NCBI GenBank assembly: GCA_963783785.1
Contig: CAWAOQ010000006.1
Span: 124,001-188,000 of the forward strand
Direction of reading: 5' to 3'
From: CADEEN01 sp963783785
GTDB taxonomy: Bacteria; Pseudomonadota; Gammaproteobacteria; Burkholderiales; Burkholderiaceae_C
Length of the DNA: 64,000 bases
A program made the position numbers and the translations under genes. Position 1 is the stretch's first letter; every line of letters starts with the position of its first letter. Shown in pieces: positions 22,915-35,529 of this stretch. Below the pieces are notes generated by a model. That model was not told where the DNA came from and did not search any database. It worked only from the letters and a program-made list of their open reading frames with translations.

Positions 22915-23253
22915 TCAGTGGTTCTCCTTGGCGTGGTTGATCGAGTACTTGGGAATCTCGATCGTGACGTCGCGATTGGACAGGATCGCCTGGCATGACA
23001 GGCGCGACGTCGGCTCCAGGCCCCACGCGCGGTCGAGCAGGTCTTCCTCGCTCTCGTCCATCTCGCCGAGCGACTCGAAGCCCTCGCGCACGATGACATG
23101 GCAGGTCGTGCAGGCGCAGCTCATCTCACAAGCATGTTCGATGGCGATGCCGTTTTCCAACAAGGCCTCGCAGACCGAGGTCCCGGGCGCGGCCTCGATC
23201 TGGTCACCCTGCGGGCAGTACTCGGCGTGGGGCAGGATCTTGATGACAGGCAT
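22915..23253 (-). CDS. fdx: ISC-type [2Fe-2S] ferredoxin
   Basis: 112 residues, adrenodoxin-type ferredoxin. Ligands are in HACEMSCACTTCHV (C-x5-C-x2-C) and a distal Cys in SRLSCQAIL. It supplies electrons during Fe-S cluster assembly on IscU. It closes the GNAT-hscB-hscA-fdx group, 12 bp after hscA. Length and motifs are standard. Confidence 0.95.
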   Translation of the reverse strand: MPVIKILPHAEYCPQGDQIEAAPGTSVCEALLENGIAIEHACEMSCACTTCHVIVREGFESLGEMDESEEDLLDRAWGLEPTSRLSCQAILSNRDVTIEIPKYSINHAKENH

Positions 23254-23265
23254 GGCGTGGGCGGG

Positions 23266-25125
<1,860 letters not shown>

Positions 25126-25128
25126 CGG

Positions 25129-25662
25129 TCAGTCGTGCAATGCATCGAGCCGACGCGCGAGATCGGCTCGAAAACGGTGAACGAACATCAGCGCGCGCAC
25201 CCGCTCGGCAGCCAGCGCAGGCGACGGCGATGCGCCATCCAGCAGCGTCGCCAATTGCGCCATCAGGTCGGCCTCGGCGGCGTGCACCTCGGCCTCGAGC
25301 GCGCCGAGCGCCGCATCACTGTCGGCCTCATCGAGCGCCTCGCGCCAGGCCACCTGTTGCATCAGGAAATCGCCGGGCATCGCGGTGTTGCTGTGTGCCG
25401 CAATCGGTGCACCGCGCAGCTCACACAGATACGCTGCACGCGCCAGCGGCTCGCGCAGCCGGCGGTAAGCCTCGTTGATGCGAACCGACCACTGCATCGC
25501 CACCCGTTGCGCCGCCGCGCCTTCGGCGGCGAAGCGATCGGGGTGGGCCGATGCTTGCAGGCTGCGCCAGCGTTCGTCGAGATCCTTGCGGTCGATCTCG
25601 AAGCGCTCGGGCAGGCCGAACAGCGCGAAGTCGCTGTCCCCGAGATGCAGGTCGGGCTTCAT
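25129..25662 (-). CDS. hscB: Fe-S assembly co-chaperone HscB
   Basis: 177 residues. An N-terminal J-domain contains the HPD tripeptide in QASAHPDRF; the C-terminal three-helix domain (AMPGDFLMQQVAWREALDEA...) binds IscU. It stimulates HscA ATPase. The ATG overlaps the stop of the upstream GNAT gene by four bases, indicating translational coupling to it. Confidence 0.94.
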   Translation of the reverse strand: MKPDLHLGDSDFALFGLPERFEIDRKDLDERWRSLQASAHPDRFAAEGAAAQRVAMQWSVRINEAYRRLREPLARAAYLCELRGAPIAAHSNTAMPGDFLMQQVAWREALDEADSDAALGALEAEVHAAEADLMAQLATLLDGASPSPALAAERVRALMFVHRFRADLARRLDALHD

Positions 25663-26147
25663 GCTGCCAGCACCTTGGCAAGAAACAGCGACAGGCCGTT
25701 GTCGGGATAGCCGCCGAACGGCCCTCGCCGCCGGTAACCGCAGCGTTCATACAGGCGAACCGCCTGATGCTGGTCGCGCCCGGTTTCGAGCAGCGCGAGA
25801 GTCAGGCCCCGTGCCCGCATCGATGCTTCGAGCGCCTCGACCAACCGGGCACCGATGCGCCGGCCACGCAGTGAAGGATCCACGTACATGCGCTTGACTT
25901 CGCCATAGGCCTTCGCGCCGGTCTCAGGCTCGCCAGCCATCTGTCGAACGGCGCCGGTGCCGATCACGCGGTCACCCTGCCAGGCAGCAAAGAAGCTGAC
26001 GTCGGGTGCGAGCAACTCCTCGGTCGACAGGATGTGATTGGCTTCCGGCGGGTAGAGGGCGCGGAGGTAATCGTCGAGCGCAGCCAGCGCCACCACCACC
26101 TGGGGATGGTCGGCACGTTCGGGGCGGATGACGATGTCGAGACTCAT
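25659..26147 (-). CDS. GNAT-family N-acetyltransferase inside the isc cluster
   Basis: 162 residues with the acetyl-CoA binding signature in VKRMYVDPSLRGRRIGARL (R-x-x-G-x-G/A type loop) and the GNAT C-terminal strand LALLETGRDQHQAVRLYERCGY. Soluble acetyltransferase; substrate unknown. It is placed between iscA and hscB, where most isc operons have nothing, and its stop overlaps the hscB start. A terminator lies directly upstream, so this gene heads the distal half of the cluster. Confidence 0.85.
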   Translation of the reverse strand: MSLDIVIRPERADHPQVVVALAALDDYLRALYPPEANHILSTEELLAPDVSFFAAWQGDRVIGTGAVRQMAGEPETGAKAYGEVKRMYVDPSLRGRRIGARLVEALEASMRARGLTLALLETGRDQHQAVRLYERCGYRRRGPFGGYPDNGLSLFLAKVLAA

Positions 26148-26164
26148 GGAGTGATGGGCGGCAC

Positions 26165-26189
26165 AAAAAAGGCGCAGCCGCGCTGCGCC
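26165..26189 (-). terminator. Intrinsic terminator between iscA and the GNAT-hscBA-fdx genes
   Basis: Read on the minus strand: GGCGCAG-CGCGG-CTGCGCC followed by TTTTTT. The 7-bp perfect GC stem and six U make a textbook terminator. It is 20 bp downstream of the iscA stop and 18 bp before the GNAT start, splitting the isc cluster into two expression units or setting their ratio by read-through. Confidence 0.88.
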
Positions 26190-26208
26190 CGTCGGGGCCC
26201 GGCGGCGG

Positions 26209-26532
26209 CTACACGCGGAACGACTCGCCGCAGCCGCAACGATCCTTCTCGCGCGGGTTGTGGAACTTGAAGCCCTCGTTCAATCCCTCGCGCACGAAAT
26301 CGAGTTCAGTGCCGTCGAGGTAGGGCATGCTCTTCGGGTCGATCAATACCTTGACGCCGTGGCCCTCGAAGACATGGTCCTCGGGCGCCACTTCGTCGGC
26401 GTATTCGAGCTTGTAGGCCAGGCCCGAGCAGCCGGTGGTCTTGACACCCAGCCGAACGCCGACGCCCTTGCCGCGGCGGGCGATGTAGCGGCTGACGTGA
26501 CGGGCCGCGGCCTCGGTGAGCGTGACGGGCAT
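26209..26532 (-). CDS. iscA: A-type Fe-S carrier IscA
   Basis: 107 residues, HesB/IscA family. The three conserved cysteines are present: Cys in TTGCSGLAYKLEY and CGCGES near the C-terminus. It carries Fe-S clusters to apo-proteins. One base separates it from the iscU stop codon. Followed by a terminator. Confidence 0.96.
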   Translation of the reverse strand: MPVTLTEAAARHVSRYIARRGKGVGVRLGVKTTGCSGLAYKLEYADEVAPEDHVFEGHGVKVLIDPKSMPYLDGTELDFVREGLNEGFKFHNPREKDRCGCGESFRV

Positions 26533-26533
26533 C

Positions 26534-26920
26534 TCAGTGGGCTTTCTTGGCCTTGTAGTCCTCGACCGCCGCCTTGATCGCGTCTTCGGCGAGGATCGAG
26601 CAGTGGATCTTCACCGGTGGCAGCGCGAGTTCCTCGGCGATCCGGGTGTTCTTGATCGTCAGCGCCTCGTCGAGCGACTTGCCCTTGACCCACTCGGTGA
26701 CCAGCGAACTCGACGCGATGGCCGAGCCGCAGCCGTAAGTCTTGAACTTGGCGTCCTCGATCAGGCCGGTGGCGGGGTTGACCTTGATCTGCAACTTCAT
26801 GACGTCGCCGCAGGCCGGGGCACCGACCATGCCGGTGCCGACCGTATCGTCTCCCTTGTCGAACGAGCCGACGTTGCGCGGGTTCTCGTAGTGGTCGATG
26901 ACTTTCTCGCTGTATGCCAT
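26534..26920 (-). CDS. iscU: Fe-S cluster scaffold IscU
   Basis: 128 residues. The cluster ligands are visible in GAPACGDVMK, YGCGSAIASS and HCSILAEDA, and the HscA-recognition motif LPPVK is intact. Scaffold for de novo cluster assembly with IscS. 18 bp after iscS. Intact. Confidence 0.97.
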   Translation of the reverse strand: MAYSEKVIDHYENPRNVGSFDKGDDTVGTGMVGAPACGDVMKLQIKVNPATGLIEDAKFKTYGCGSAIASSSLVTEWVKGKSLDEALTIKNTRIAEELALPPVKIHCSILAEDAIKAAVEDYKAKKAH

Positions 26921-26938
26921 GTCAGTACTCCATCAAGT

Positions 26939-28159
26939 TCAATGCGCGGTCCACTGGATCGTGCTGATGTCGATCCCGTCCTTGAACATCTCCCACAGCG
27001 GCGACAACTCCCTGAGCTTGGCGACGCGATCTTTCAGCGTGCTGACCGCGTAGTCGATTTCCTCTTCGGTCGTGAAGCGACCGATCGTCATGCGCAGGCT
27101 CGAATGCGCCAATTCGTCGCTGCGGCCGAGCGCGCGCAGCACGTAGCTCGGCTCCAGGCTGGCGGAGGTGCAGGCCGAACCGGAACTGACTGCGAGGCCC
27201 TTCACACCCATGATCAGCGATTCGCCCTCGACGAAGTTGAAGCTGATGTTCAGGTTGTGCGGCACGCGCTTCTCCAGGTGGCCGTTGATGAACACCTGCT
27301 CGATGTCCGTCAGGCCGCGCACCAGGCGCTGCTGCAGCATCCGAATGCGTTCGCTCTCGACGCCCATTTCTTCGCGCGCGATGCGAAAGGCCTCGCCCAT
27401 GCCGACACACTGGTGCGTCGGCAAGGTACCCGAACGCATGCCACGCTCGTGGCCGCCACCATGCATCTGGGCCTCGATGCGCACGCGCGGCTTGCGCCGC
27501 ACGTAGAGTGCGCCGATGCCCTTGGGGCCGTAGGTCTTGTGCGAAGCCAGGCTCATCAGGTCGACCGGCAGCGTGGCCAGATCGATCGCCACCTTGCCGG
27601 TGGCTTGCGCGGCGTCGACGTGGAAGATGATGCCGCGCTCACGGCAAATCGCACCGATCGCCGGGATATCCTGGATCACGCCGATCTCGTTGTTGACGAA
27701 CATCACCGAGGCCAGGATGGTGTCGGTACGCAGCGCCGCCTTGAACGCGTCGAGATCGAGCATGCCGTCCTGTTGCACCGGGAGGTAGGTCACCTCGAAA
27801 CCCTGGCGCTCGAGCTCGCGGCAGGTGTCGAGAACGGCCTTGTGCTCGGTCTTCACCGTGACGATGTGCTTGCCGCGCGTCTTGTAGAAGTGCGCCGCAC
27901 CCTTCAGGGCCAGGTTGTTGCTCTCGGTCGCGCCCGAAGTCCAGACAATCTCGCGCGGGTCGGCGCCGATCAACTCGGCCACCTGCACGCGGGCCTTCTC
28001 GACCGCCGCTTCCGCTTCCCAGCCCCAGGCGTGGCTGCGCGAAGCCGGGTTGCCGAAGTGCTCACGCAACCACGGCACCATCACGTCGACCACACGCGGG
28101 TCGACCGGTGTCGTGGCGCCATAGTCCATGTAGATCGGAAAGTGCGGCGTCATGTCCAT
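26939..28159 (-). CDS. iscS: Cysteine desulfurase IscS
   Basis: About 406 residues from MDMTPHFPIYMDYGATTPVD. PLP-lysine in SLASHKTYGPKGIGAL; the catalytic mobile-loop Cys is in SSGSACTSASLEPSYVL. It mobilises sulfur from cysteine for Fe-S clusters and tRNA thiolation. A GTG at 28183 three bases after iscR could extend the N-terminus by 8 residues (ACNKKPI), and an ATG at 28153 is also possible; the ATG at 28159 is a compromise. Confidence 0.95.
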   Translation of the reverse strand: MDMTPHFPIYMDYGATTPVDPRVVDVMVPWLREHFGNPASRSHAWGWEAEAAVEKARVQVAELIGADPREIVWTSGATESNNLALKGAAHFYKTRGKHIVTVKTEHKAVLDTCRELERQGFEVTYLPVQQDGMLDLDAFKAALRTDTILASVMFVNNEIGVIQDIPAIGAICRERGIIFHVDAAQATGKVAIDLATLPVDLMSLASHKTYGPKGIGALYVRRKPRVRIEAQMHGGGHERGMRSGTLPTHQCVGMGEAFRIAREEMGVESERIRMLQQRLVRGLTDIEQVFINGHLEKRVPHNLNISFNFVEGESLIMGVKGLAVSSGSACTSASLEPSYVLRALGRSDELAHSSLRMTIGRFTTEEEIDYAVSTLKDRVAKLRELSPLWEMFKDGIDISTIQWTAH

Positions 28160-28185
28160 GATCGGTTTCTTGTTGCAGGCCACGC

Positions 28186-28719
28186 TTACTTGGTGAGGGT
28201 TGCGCCGAGCGCGAATACGGAGTTCGGGGCCGTGATGCGAATCGGCTTGACGACCGGCGCCGACGAGATGGCGCGCTTGATCGGCGGCTCGACCACCGAC
28301 ACGCCCTTGGCCAATTGGTCATCGACCAGCTTCTTCAGCGTGACCCCGCCGAGGAACTCGATCATCTTGGTATTGAGCGCGCTCCACAGGTCGTGCGTCA
28401 TGCACTTGCCATTGTCATCGCCCATGCAGTTTTCCTTGCCGCCGCAGCCGGTGGCATCGATCGGCTCATCCACGGCGACGATGATGTCGGCGACGGTGAT
28501 CTGATCGGCGCCGCGGCCCAGCGAGTAACCGCCACCCGGACCGCGCGTGCTTTCAACCAGCTCGGCACGGCGCAACTTGCCGAACAGCTGCTCCAGATAG
28601 GACAGCGAGATCTGCTGCCGCGCGCTGATCGCCGCCAACGCCACAGGGCCATTGGTCGAGCGCAAGCCGAGATCGATCATCGCTGTGACTGCGAATCGCC
28701 CTTTGGTCGTGAGACGCAT
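28186..28719 (-). CDS. iscR: Rrf2-family Fe-S regulator IscR
   Basis: 177 residues from MRLTTKGRFAVTAMIDLG. The winged-helix domain (ISLSYLEQLFGKLRRAELVES) and the [2Fe-2S] ligands CGGKENCMGDDNGKC with the following His (THDLW) match IscR. Holo-IscR represses its own operon. Ribosome-binding site AGGAG is 6 nt before the ATG. First gene of iscRSUA; an IscR-type site is in its promoter. Confidence 0.96.
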   Translation of the reverse strand: MRLTTKGRFAVTAMIDLGLRSTNGPVALAAISARQQISLSYLEQLFGKLRRAELVESTRGPGGGYSLGRGADQITVADIIVAVDEPIDATGCGGKENCMGDDNGKCMTHDLWSALNTKMIEFLGGVTLKKLVDDQLAKGVSVVEPPIKRAISSAPVVKPIRITAPNSVFALGATLTK

Positions 28720-28820
28720 GAGTTTCTCCTGCAAGAGGTCCGGGGACCGGGTTGGAAGGTTTCCGCCAAGTGGCTGCACTGCTGTTCCACGACAGCAAGC
28801 TGGCGGGTTAACCCTCGACT

Positions 28821-28846
28821 GATCCCGATCAGTTCAGTCAAGTATA
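28821..28846 (-). promoter_or_regulatory. IscR type 1 operator overlapping the -10 region of the iscR promoter
   Basis: On the minus strand ATACTTGACTGAACTGATC followed by GGGATC fits the known type 1 IscR motif (ATAnTTGACT-n6-GTCGGGnAT type). It directly follows and overlaps a TATACT hexamer (28841-28846), placing it where IscR would block RNA polymerase. A convincing -35 box is not visible; a small dyad (CCGAC...GTCGG) covers that position. About 100 bp upstream of the iscR ATG. Confidence 0.7.
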
Positions 28847-28877
28847 GCGGAAGCCGACTGTTTTGGTCGGATTCGAG

Positions 28878-29344
28878 TCAGGAAGTTCCGAGGCGCACAC
28901 GCAACTCGGCAATCAGCGCCTGACATCCCTGCTCGACGAGATCGAGCACCAGCTCGAAGCCATCCGGCCCGCTCTGGTACGGGTCGGGCACGGCGCCCAC
29001 GGCGAAAAGTCGCACCTCCGCGGTGGCTCCTGGCGGCCTGAGGCGCTCGAGATCGGCCAGGTTGTCCTCGTCCATCGCCAGCACCATGTCGAAGCGGTGA
29101 AAGTCGGCCTCGACCACCTGCCGTGCGCGCAGACCCGACAGATCGTAGCCGCGGCGCTGAGCGTGGCGCTGCGAGCGAGCGTCCGGCGCACTGCCGACGT
29201 GCCAGTCCCCGGTACCGGCGGAATCGACCTCGACTTGACCGTGCAACCCCTGCCCTCGCAGATGCTCGCGCAGCACGGCTTCGGCGGTCGGCGATCGACA
29301 GATGTTGCCCAGGCAGACCATCAGCACGCGCAGTGGCCGCGCGT

Positions 29345-29348
<4 letters not shown>
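28878..29348 (-). CDS. Low-molecular-weight protein-tyrosine phosphatase
   Basis: 156 residues. The P-loop VCLGNICRSP (C-x5-R-S) near the N-terminus and the general-acid loop VPDPYQ are both intact, so it should be an active LMW-PTP. Similar enzymes act on protein phosphotyrosine or arginine phosphate. The start overlaps the uvrB stop (ATGA). No tyrosine kinase gene is in the window, so the partner is unknown. Confidence 0.92.
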
Positions 29349-31483
<2,135 letters not shown>

Positions 31484-31577
31484 CGGGCAAGCCTGAGGGT
31501 GCCCCGTAAAATCGGGACCACTTGGCAGCGTACCGCAATGTGGCGCCGCCCCCTTTCCCTCCCTGCCACCACCCCTC

Positions 31578-32775
31578 ATGAGCCTGTTTTCTGCCGTCGA
31601 AATGGCCCCGCGCGACCCGATCCTGGGTCTGAATGAACAGTTCGCGGCCGATCCGAATCCCAACAAGGTCAACCTCGGCGTCGGGGTCTACTACGACGAG
31701 AACGGCAAGCTGCCGCTGCTGGCCTGCGTGGCTGCGGCCGAACAGCAACTGGTCGAGTCGGCCAAGCCGCGCGGCTACCTGCCGATCGACGGCATCGCGG
31801 CCTACGATCGGGCCGTGCAAGGGCTGGTGTTCGGCGCCGACAGCCCGATCGTCGAGTCCCGGCGCGTGGCCACCGTGCAGGCCCTCGGCGGCACCGGCGG
31901 CCTGAAGATCGGTGCCGATTTCCTGCGGCGCATGAACCCCGGGGCCAAGGTCCTGATCAGCGACCCGAGCTGGGAAAACCACCGTGCGTTGTTCATGCAG
32001 GCCGGCTTCGAGGTCGGCAACCTATCCTTACTACGACGCGCCCGGGCGCGGCATCGACTTCGCCGCGATGCGCGCTGCGTTCGAGGCCGCGGCAGCCGGC
32101 ACGATCGTCGTCCTGCATGCCTGCTGCCACAACCCGACCGGCTACGACCTGACGCCGGCGCAATGGGCCGAGACGGTAGGCATCGTCAAAGCCCGCGGCC
32201 TGGTGCCTTTCCTCGACATGGCCTACCAGGGCTTCGGTCAAGGCATTGCCGAGGACGGAGCCGTGATTGGCCAGTTCGTCGCCAGCGGCCTCGACTTCTT
32301 CGTCTCGACGTCGTTTTCGAAGAGCTTTTCGCTGTACGGCGAGCGCGTCGGTGCGCTCAGCGTGGTTTGCGCGACTGCCGAAGAGGCGGCGCGCGTGCTG
32401 TCGCAGTTGAAGATCGTGATCCGGACCAACTACTCGAACCCACCGATCCACGGGGCGCAGATCGTCGCCACGGTGCTGTCGACGCCCGCGCTGCGCGCGC
32501 AGTGGGAGCACGAACTGGCAGCGATGCGCGCGCGCATCAAGACCATGCGCCGCGCATTGGTCGGGACACTGTCGGCCGCCGGCGTCACGCAAGACCTGAG
32601 CTACATCACCCGGCAGCAGGGCATGTTCAGCTACAGTGGCTTGAACGCAACGCAAATGCAGCGACTTCGCAGTGAATTTGGCGTCTACGGTATCGATTCG
32701 GGTCGTATCTGCGTGGCTGCGCTGAACCCGAAGAACCTCGACGCGGTCGCCAGGGCGATTGCCAGCGTGATGTAA
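31578..32775 (+). CDS. tyrB: Aromatic amino acid aminotransferase (one frameshift, probably sequencing error)
   Basis: About 398 residues once one extra C near 32022 is ignored. N-terminal part: MSLFSAVEMAPRDPILGLNE and VNLGVGVYYDENGK, typical of subgroup I-alpha aspartate/aromatic aminotransferases; C-terminal part has HNPTGYDLT, DMAYQGFG, the PLP-lysine STSFSKSFSLYGERVG and the Arg in NPPIHGA...R. The expected GNYPYYDA at the join is broken by the extra base. Converts aromatic amino acids and aspartate with 2-oxoglutarate. Gene symbol by family resemblance. Confidence 0.88.
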
Positions 32776-32892
32776 GCCCGCGCCTTCAGTCTCCCAGTCA
32801 GCCTGCCGGGCTACGTGTTTTCTCGCTGTTGCAGGGGCCATCCACGCGGCACGATTGCTGCATCGCACAAACAGACCGAGGCTCACCCCGCC

Positions 32893-34218
32893 ATGCTCTA
32901 CCAGTTGTACGAAACCCAACGCGCCCTGATGGCGCCTTTCGCCGAGTTCGCCAGCGCCTCGTCGAAGCTGTACAACCACCCGCTGTCACCCTTCACGCAC
33001 ACGCCGATGGCGCAGCGCGTCTCGGCGGGCTTCGATCTGATGCATCGGCTGGCCAAGGAGTACGAGAAGCCGCAGTTCGACATCCGCAGCGCGATCGTCG
33101 ACGGCGTCGCGGTCGCGGTACAGGAACAGGTGGCGATCGAGAAACCCTTCTGCAGGCTGCTGCGCTTCAAGCGCTTCACCGACGACCCGACCGCACTGGG
33201 CGACATGAAGACCCAGCCGGTGGTGCTGGTGGTGGCGCCCTTGTCGGGACACCACTCGACGCTGCTGCGCGACACCATCAAGAGCCTGCTGTCGGGCCAC
33301 AAGGTCTTCATCACCGACTGGACCGACGCGCGCATGGTGCCGGTCGACAAGGGCCCGTTCCATCTCGACGACTACGTGGCCTACATCGAGGAGTTCATTC
33401 GCCACATCGGGCCCGAGGTCAACGTCATCTCGGTCTGCCAGCCGACGGTGCCGGTGCTGGCCGCGGTGTCGCTGATGGCCAGCCGCGGCGAGTTCACGCC
33501 GCGCACGATGACGATGATGGGTGGTCCGATCGACGCCCGCAAGTCGCCGACGTCGGTCAACAACCTGGCGATGAACAAGAGCCACGAGTGGTTCGAGCAC
33601 AACGTGATCTACCGCGTGCCGCCGAACTATCCCGGCGCCAACCGCCGCGTCTACCCCGGCTTCCTGCAGCACAGTGGCTTCGTCGCGATGAATCCCGATC
33701 GCCACGTCACCTCGCACTACGACTACTTCCTCGACCTGGTGCGCGGCGACGAAGAGAGCGTCGAGAGCCACCGCGAGTTCTACGACGAGTACAACGCGGT
33801 CCTCGACATGCCCGCCGAGTACTACCTCGACACCATCAAGACGGTGTTCCAGGATTTCGCGCTCGTCAATGGCAGCTGGCGGGTCAAGGGCGAACCGGTC
33901 CGTCCGCAGGACATCCGTACCACGGCACTGCTGACGGTGGAAGGCGAACTCGACGACATCTCCGGCGCCGGCCAGACCCGCGCGGCGCACGGCCTGTGCA
34001 CCGGCATCCCCAAGACGCGCCAGTTCCACTACGACGCGGTGGGCGCCGGCCACTACGGCATCTTCTCGGGCCGGCGCTGGCGCGAGCAGGTCTACCCCGA
34101 GGTCAGCGCCTTCATCGCCCGCTACGGCAGCGGGCCGCGCGAGGCTCCGGCCAACGGCAACTCGGCCGCGCCCGCCCGCAAGCCCGCCGCCAAGAAGGGT
34201 CTGTCGCGCCGCCGATAA
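32893..34218 (+). CDS. phaZ: Intracellular polyhydroxybutyrate depolymerase
   Basis: 441 residues from MLYQLYETQRALMAPFAEFA. The family's nucleophile is a Cys in the lipase-box-like VISVCQPTVPV; the Asp (LDDIS) and His (GAGHYGIFSG) of the triad follow. It degrades cytoplasmic PHB granules to 3-hydroxybutyrate oligomers. No signal peptide. The C-terminal 30 residues are a basic Ala/Lys/Arg tail. Marks the organism as a PHB producer (inference). A 26-residue upstream extension is possible but not family-like. Confidence 0.93.
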   Translation: MLYQLYETQRALMAPFAEFASASSKLYNHPLSPFTHTPMAQRVSAGFDLMHRLAKEYEKPQFDIRSAIVDGVAVAVQEQVAIEKPFCRLLRFKRFTDDPTALGDMKTQPVVLVVAPLSGHHSTLLRDTIKSLLSGHKVFITDWTDARMVPVDKGPFHLDDYVAYIEEFIRHIGPEVNVISVCQPTVPVLAAVSLMASRGEFTPRTMTMMGGPIDARKSPTSVNNLAMNKSHEWFEHNVIYRVPPNYPGANRRVYPGFLQHSGFVAMNPDRHVTSHYDYFLDLVRGDEESVESHREFYDEYNAVLDMPAEYYLDTIKTVFQDFALVNGSWRVKGEPVRPQDIRTTALLTVEGELDDISGAGQTRAAHGLCTGIPKTRQFHYDAVGAGHYGIFSGRRWREQVYPEVSAFIARYGSGPREAPANGNSAAPARKPAAKKGLSRRR

Positions 34219-34225
34219 TCCGGCG

Positions 34226-34888
34226 GTGACCGTCACCGCCGCCCTCGCCGATCGCCTCGACGCTGCGCTGCCGCAGACGCAATGCACGCGATGCGGCTAT
34301 GCCGACTGCCGGCACTATGCGGAGGCGATGGCCCGTGGCGAGGCGCCGATCAATCAATGCCCGCCAGGAGGCGCCGAAGGCATTGCACGGCTGGCAGCGA
34401 TCACCGGCGACCCGGTGATCGCGCTGAATCCGGCGCACGGGCACGAGGGCCCGCGCAAGCTGGTGGTGATCGACGAGGACTGGTGCATCGGCTGCACGCT
34501 GTGCATCAAGGCCTGCCCGGTCGACTGCATCGTCGGCGCGCCCAAGTCGATGCACACGGTGATCGAGCACCTGTGCACCGGCTGCGAACTGTGCCTGCCG
34601 GTGTGTCCGGTCGATTGCATCTCGCTGGAGGAGGCGACGCCCGGCGCGAGCGGATGGGCTGCCTGGAGCCCGGCGCAGGCCGACGAGGCGCGCCAGCGCT
34701 ACGCGGCCCACCGCGAACGCACCGAACGTGACCGCCGCGAGAACGACGAGCGCCTGGCTGCCAAGGCCGAGGCCAAGTTGGCCGACCTCGCCAGCGCAAG
34801 CACGATCACCGATCCCGCGGCACTCGAGCGCAAGCGCGCGGTGATCGAGGCCGCGCTGAAGCGCGCGCGCAGTCGCACGCCGAACTGA
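34226..34888 (+). CDS. RnfB-like ferredoxin (three Fe-S clusters predicted)
   Basis: 220 residues with a GTG start. The N-terminal Fe-S domain has CTRCGYADCRHYAEAMARG and a fourth Cys in NQCPPGG, as in RnfB/RsxB. Two ferredoxin motifs follow: CIGCTLCIKACPVDC and CTGCELCLPVCPVDC. The C-terminal ~75 residues are a charged helix. Unlike true RnfB there is no N-terminal membrane helix, and no rnfACDGE genes are in the window. Two bases before nth, a pairing seen in other beta-proteobacteria. Possible electron carrier; partner unknown. Confidence 0.87.
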   Translation: MTVTAALADRLDAALPQTQCTRCGYADCRHYAEAMARGEAPINQCPPGGAEGIARLAAITGDPVIALNPAHGHEGPRKLVVIDEDWCIGCTLCIKACPVDCIVGAPKSMHTVIEHLCTGCELCLPVCPVDCISLEEATPGASGWAAWSPAQADEARQRYAAHRERTERDRRENDERLAAKAEAKLADLASASTITDPAALERKRAVIEAALKRARSRTPN

Positions 34889-34890
34889 CG

Positions 34891-35529
34891 ATGAAGCCCG
34901 CCGACATCGAAGCCTTCTTCGCCACGCTGCGCGAGGCCAACCCGCACCCGGCGTCCGAGCTCGCCTACAGCAGCGTGTTCGAGTTGCTGGCCGCGGTGCT
35001 GTTGTCGGCGCAGGCCACCGACGTCAGTGTCAACAGCGCCACCCGGCACCTGTTCGCGATCGCCCCGACACCGCAGAAGATGCTCGCGCTCGGCGTCGAC
35101 GGCCTGGCCGAGCGGATCAAGACCATCGGTCTGTACCGCAACAAGGCCAAGCACCTGATCCAGACCTGCCGCATCCTGGTCGAGCGCCACGGCGGCATCG
35201 TGCCGCGCTCGCGCGAAGCCCTCGAAGCGCTGCCCGGCGTCGGCCGCAAGACGGCCAACGTGGTGCTCAACTGTGCCTTCGGCGAACCCACGATGGCAGT
35301 GGACACGCACATCTTTCGCGTCGCCAACCGCACCGGCCTGGCACCGGGCAAGACACCGTACGACGTGGAGATGAAGCTGCTCGACCGTGTACCGCCGGCC
35401 TACCGCATCGATGCCCACCACTGGCTGATCCTGCACGGACGCTATGTGTGCCAGGCCCGCAAGCCGCTGTGCTGGCAGTGCCGCGTCGCGGCGCATTGCG
35501 ACTTCACGCCGAAGACACCGGCACCATGA
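34891..35529 (+). CDS. nth: Endonuclease III
   Basis: 212 residues. The helix-hairpin-helix LPGVGRKTANVVLNCAFG with catalytic Lys, catalytic Asp in AVDTHIFRV, and a C-terminal [4Fe-4S] site (C-x6-C-x2-C-x5-C in CQARKPLCWQCRVAAHC) are complete. DNA glycosylase/AP lyase for oxidised pyrimidines. The stop overlaps the btuF start (ATGA). Confidence 0.97.
   Translation: MKPADIEAFFATLREANPHPASELAYSSVFELLAAVLLSAQATDVSVNSATRHLFAIAPTPQKMLALGVDGLAERIKTIGLYRNKAKHLIQTCRILVERHGGIVPRSREALEALPGVGRKTANVVLNCAFGEPTMAVDTHIFRVANRTGLAPGKTPYDVEMKLLDRVPPAYRIDAHHWLILHGRYVCQARKPLCWQCRVAAHCDFTPKTPAP

Noticed and set aside
28850..28870. Hairpin CCGAC-CAAAACA-GTCGG upstream of iscR as a terminator for uvrB-phosphatase
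   Set aside because: It has only a 5-bp stem and no U-tract, and it overlaps the presumed iscR -35 region, so it is not listed as a terminator.
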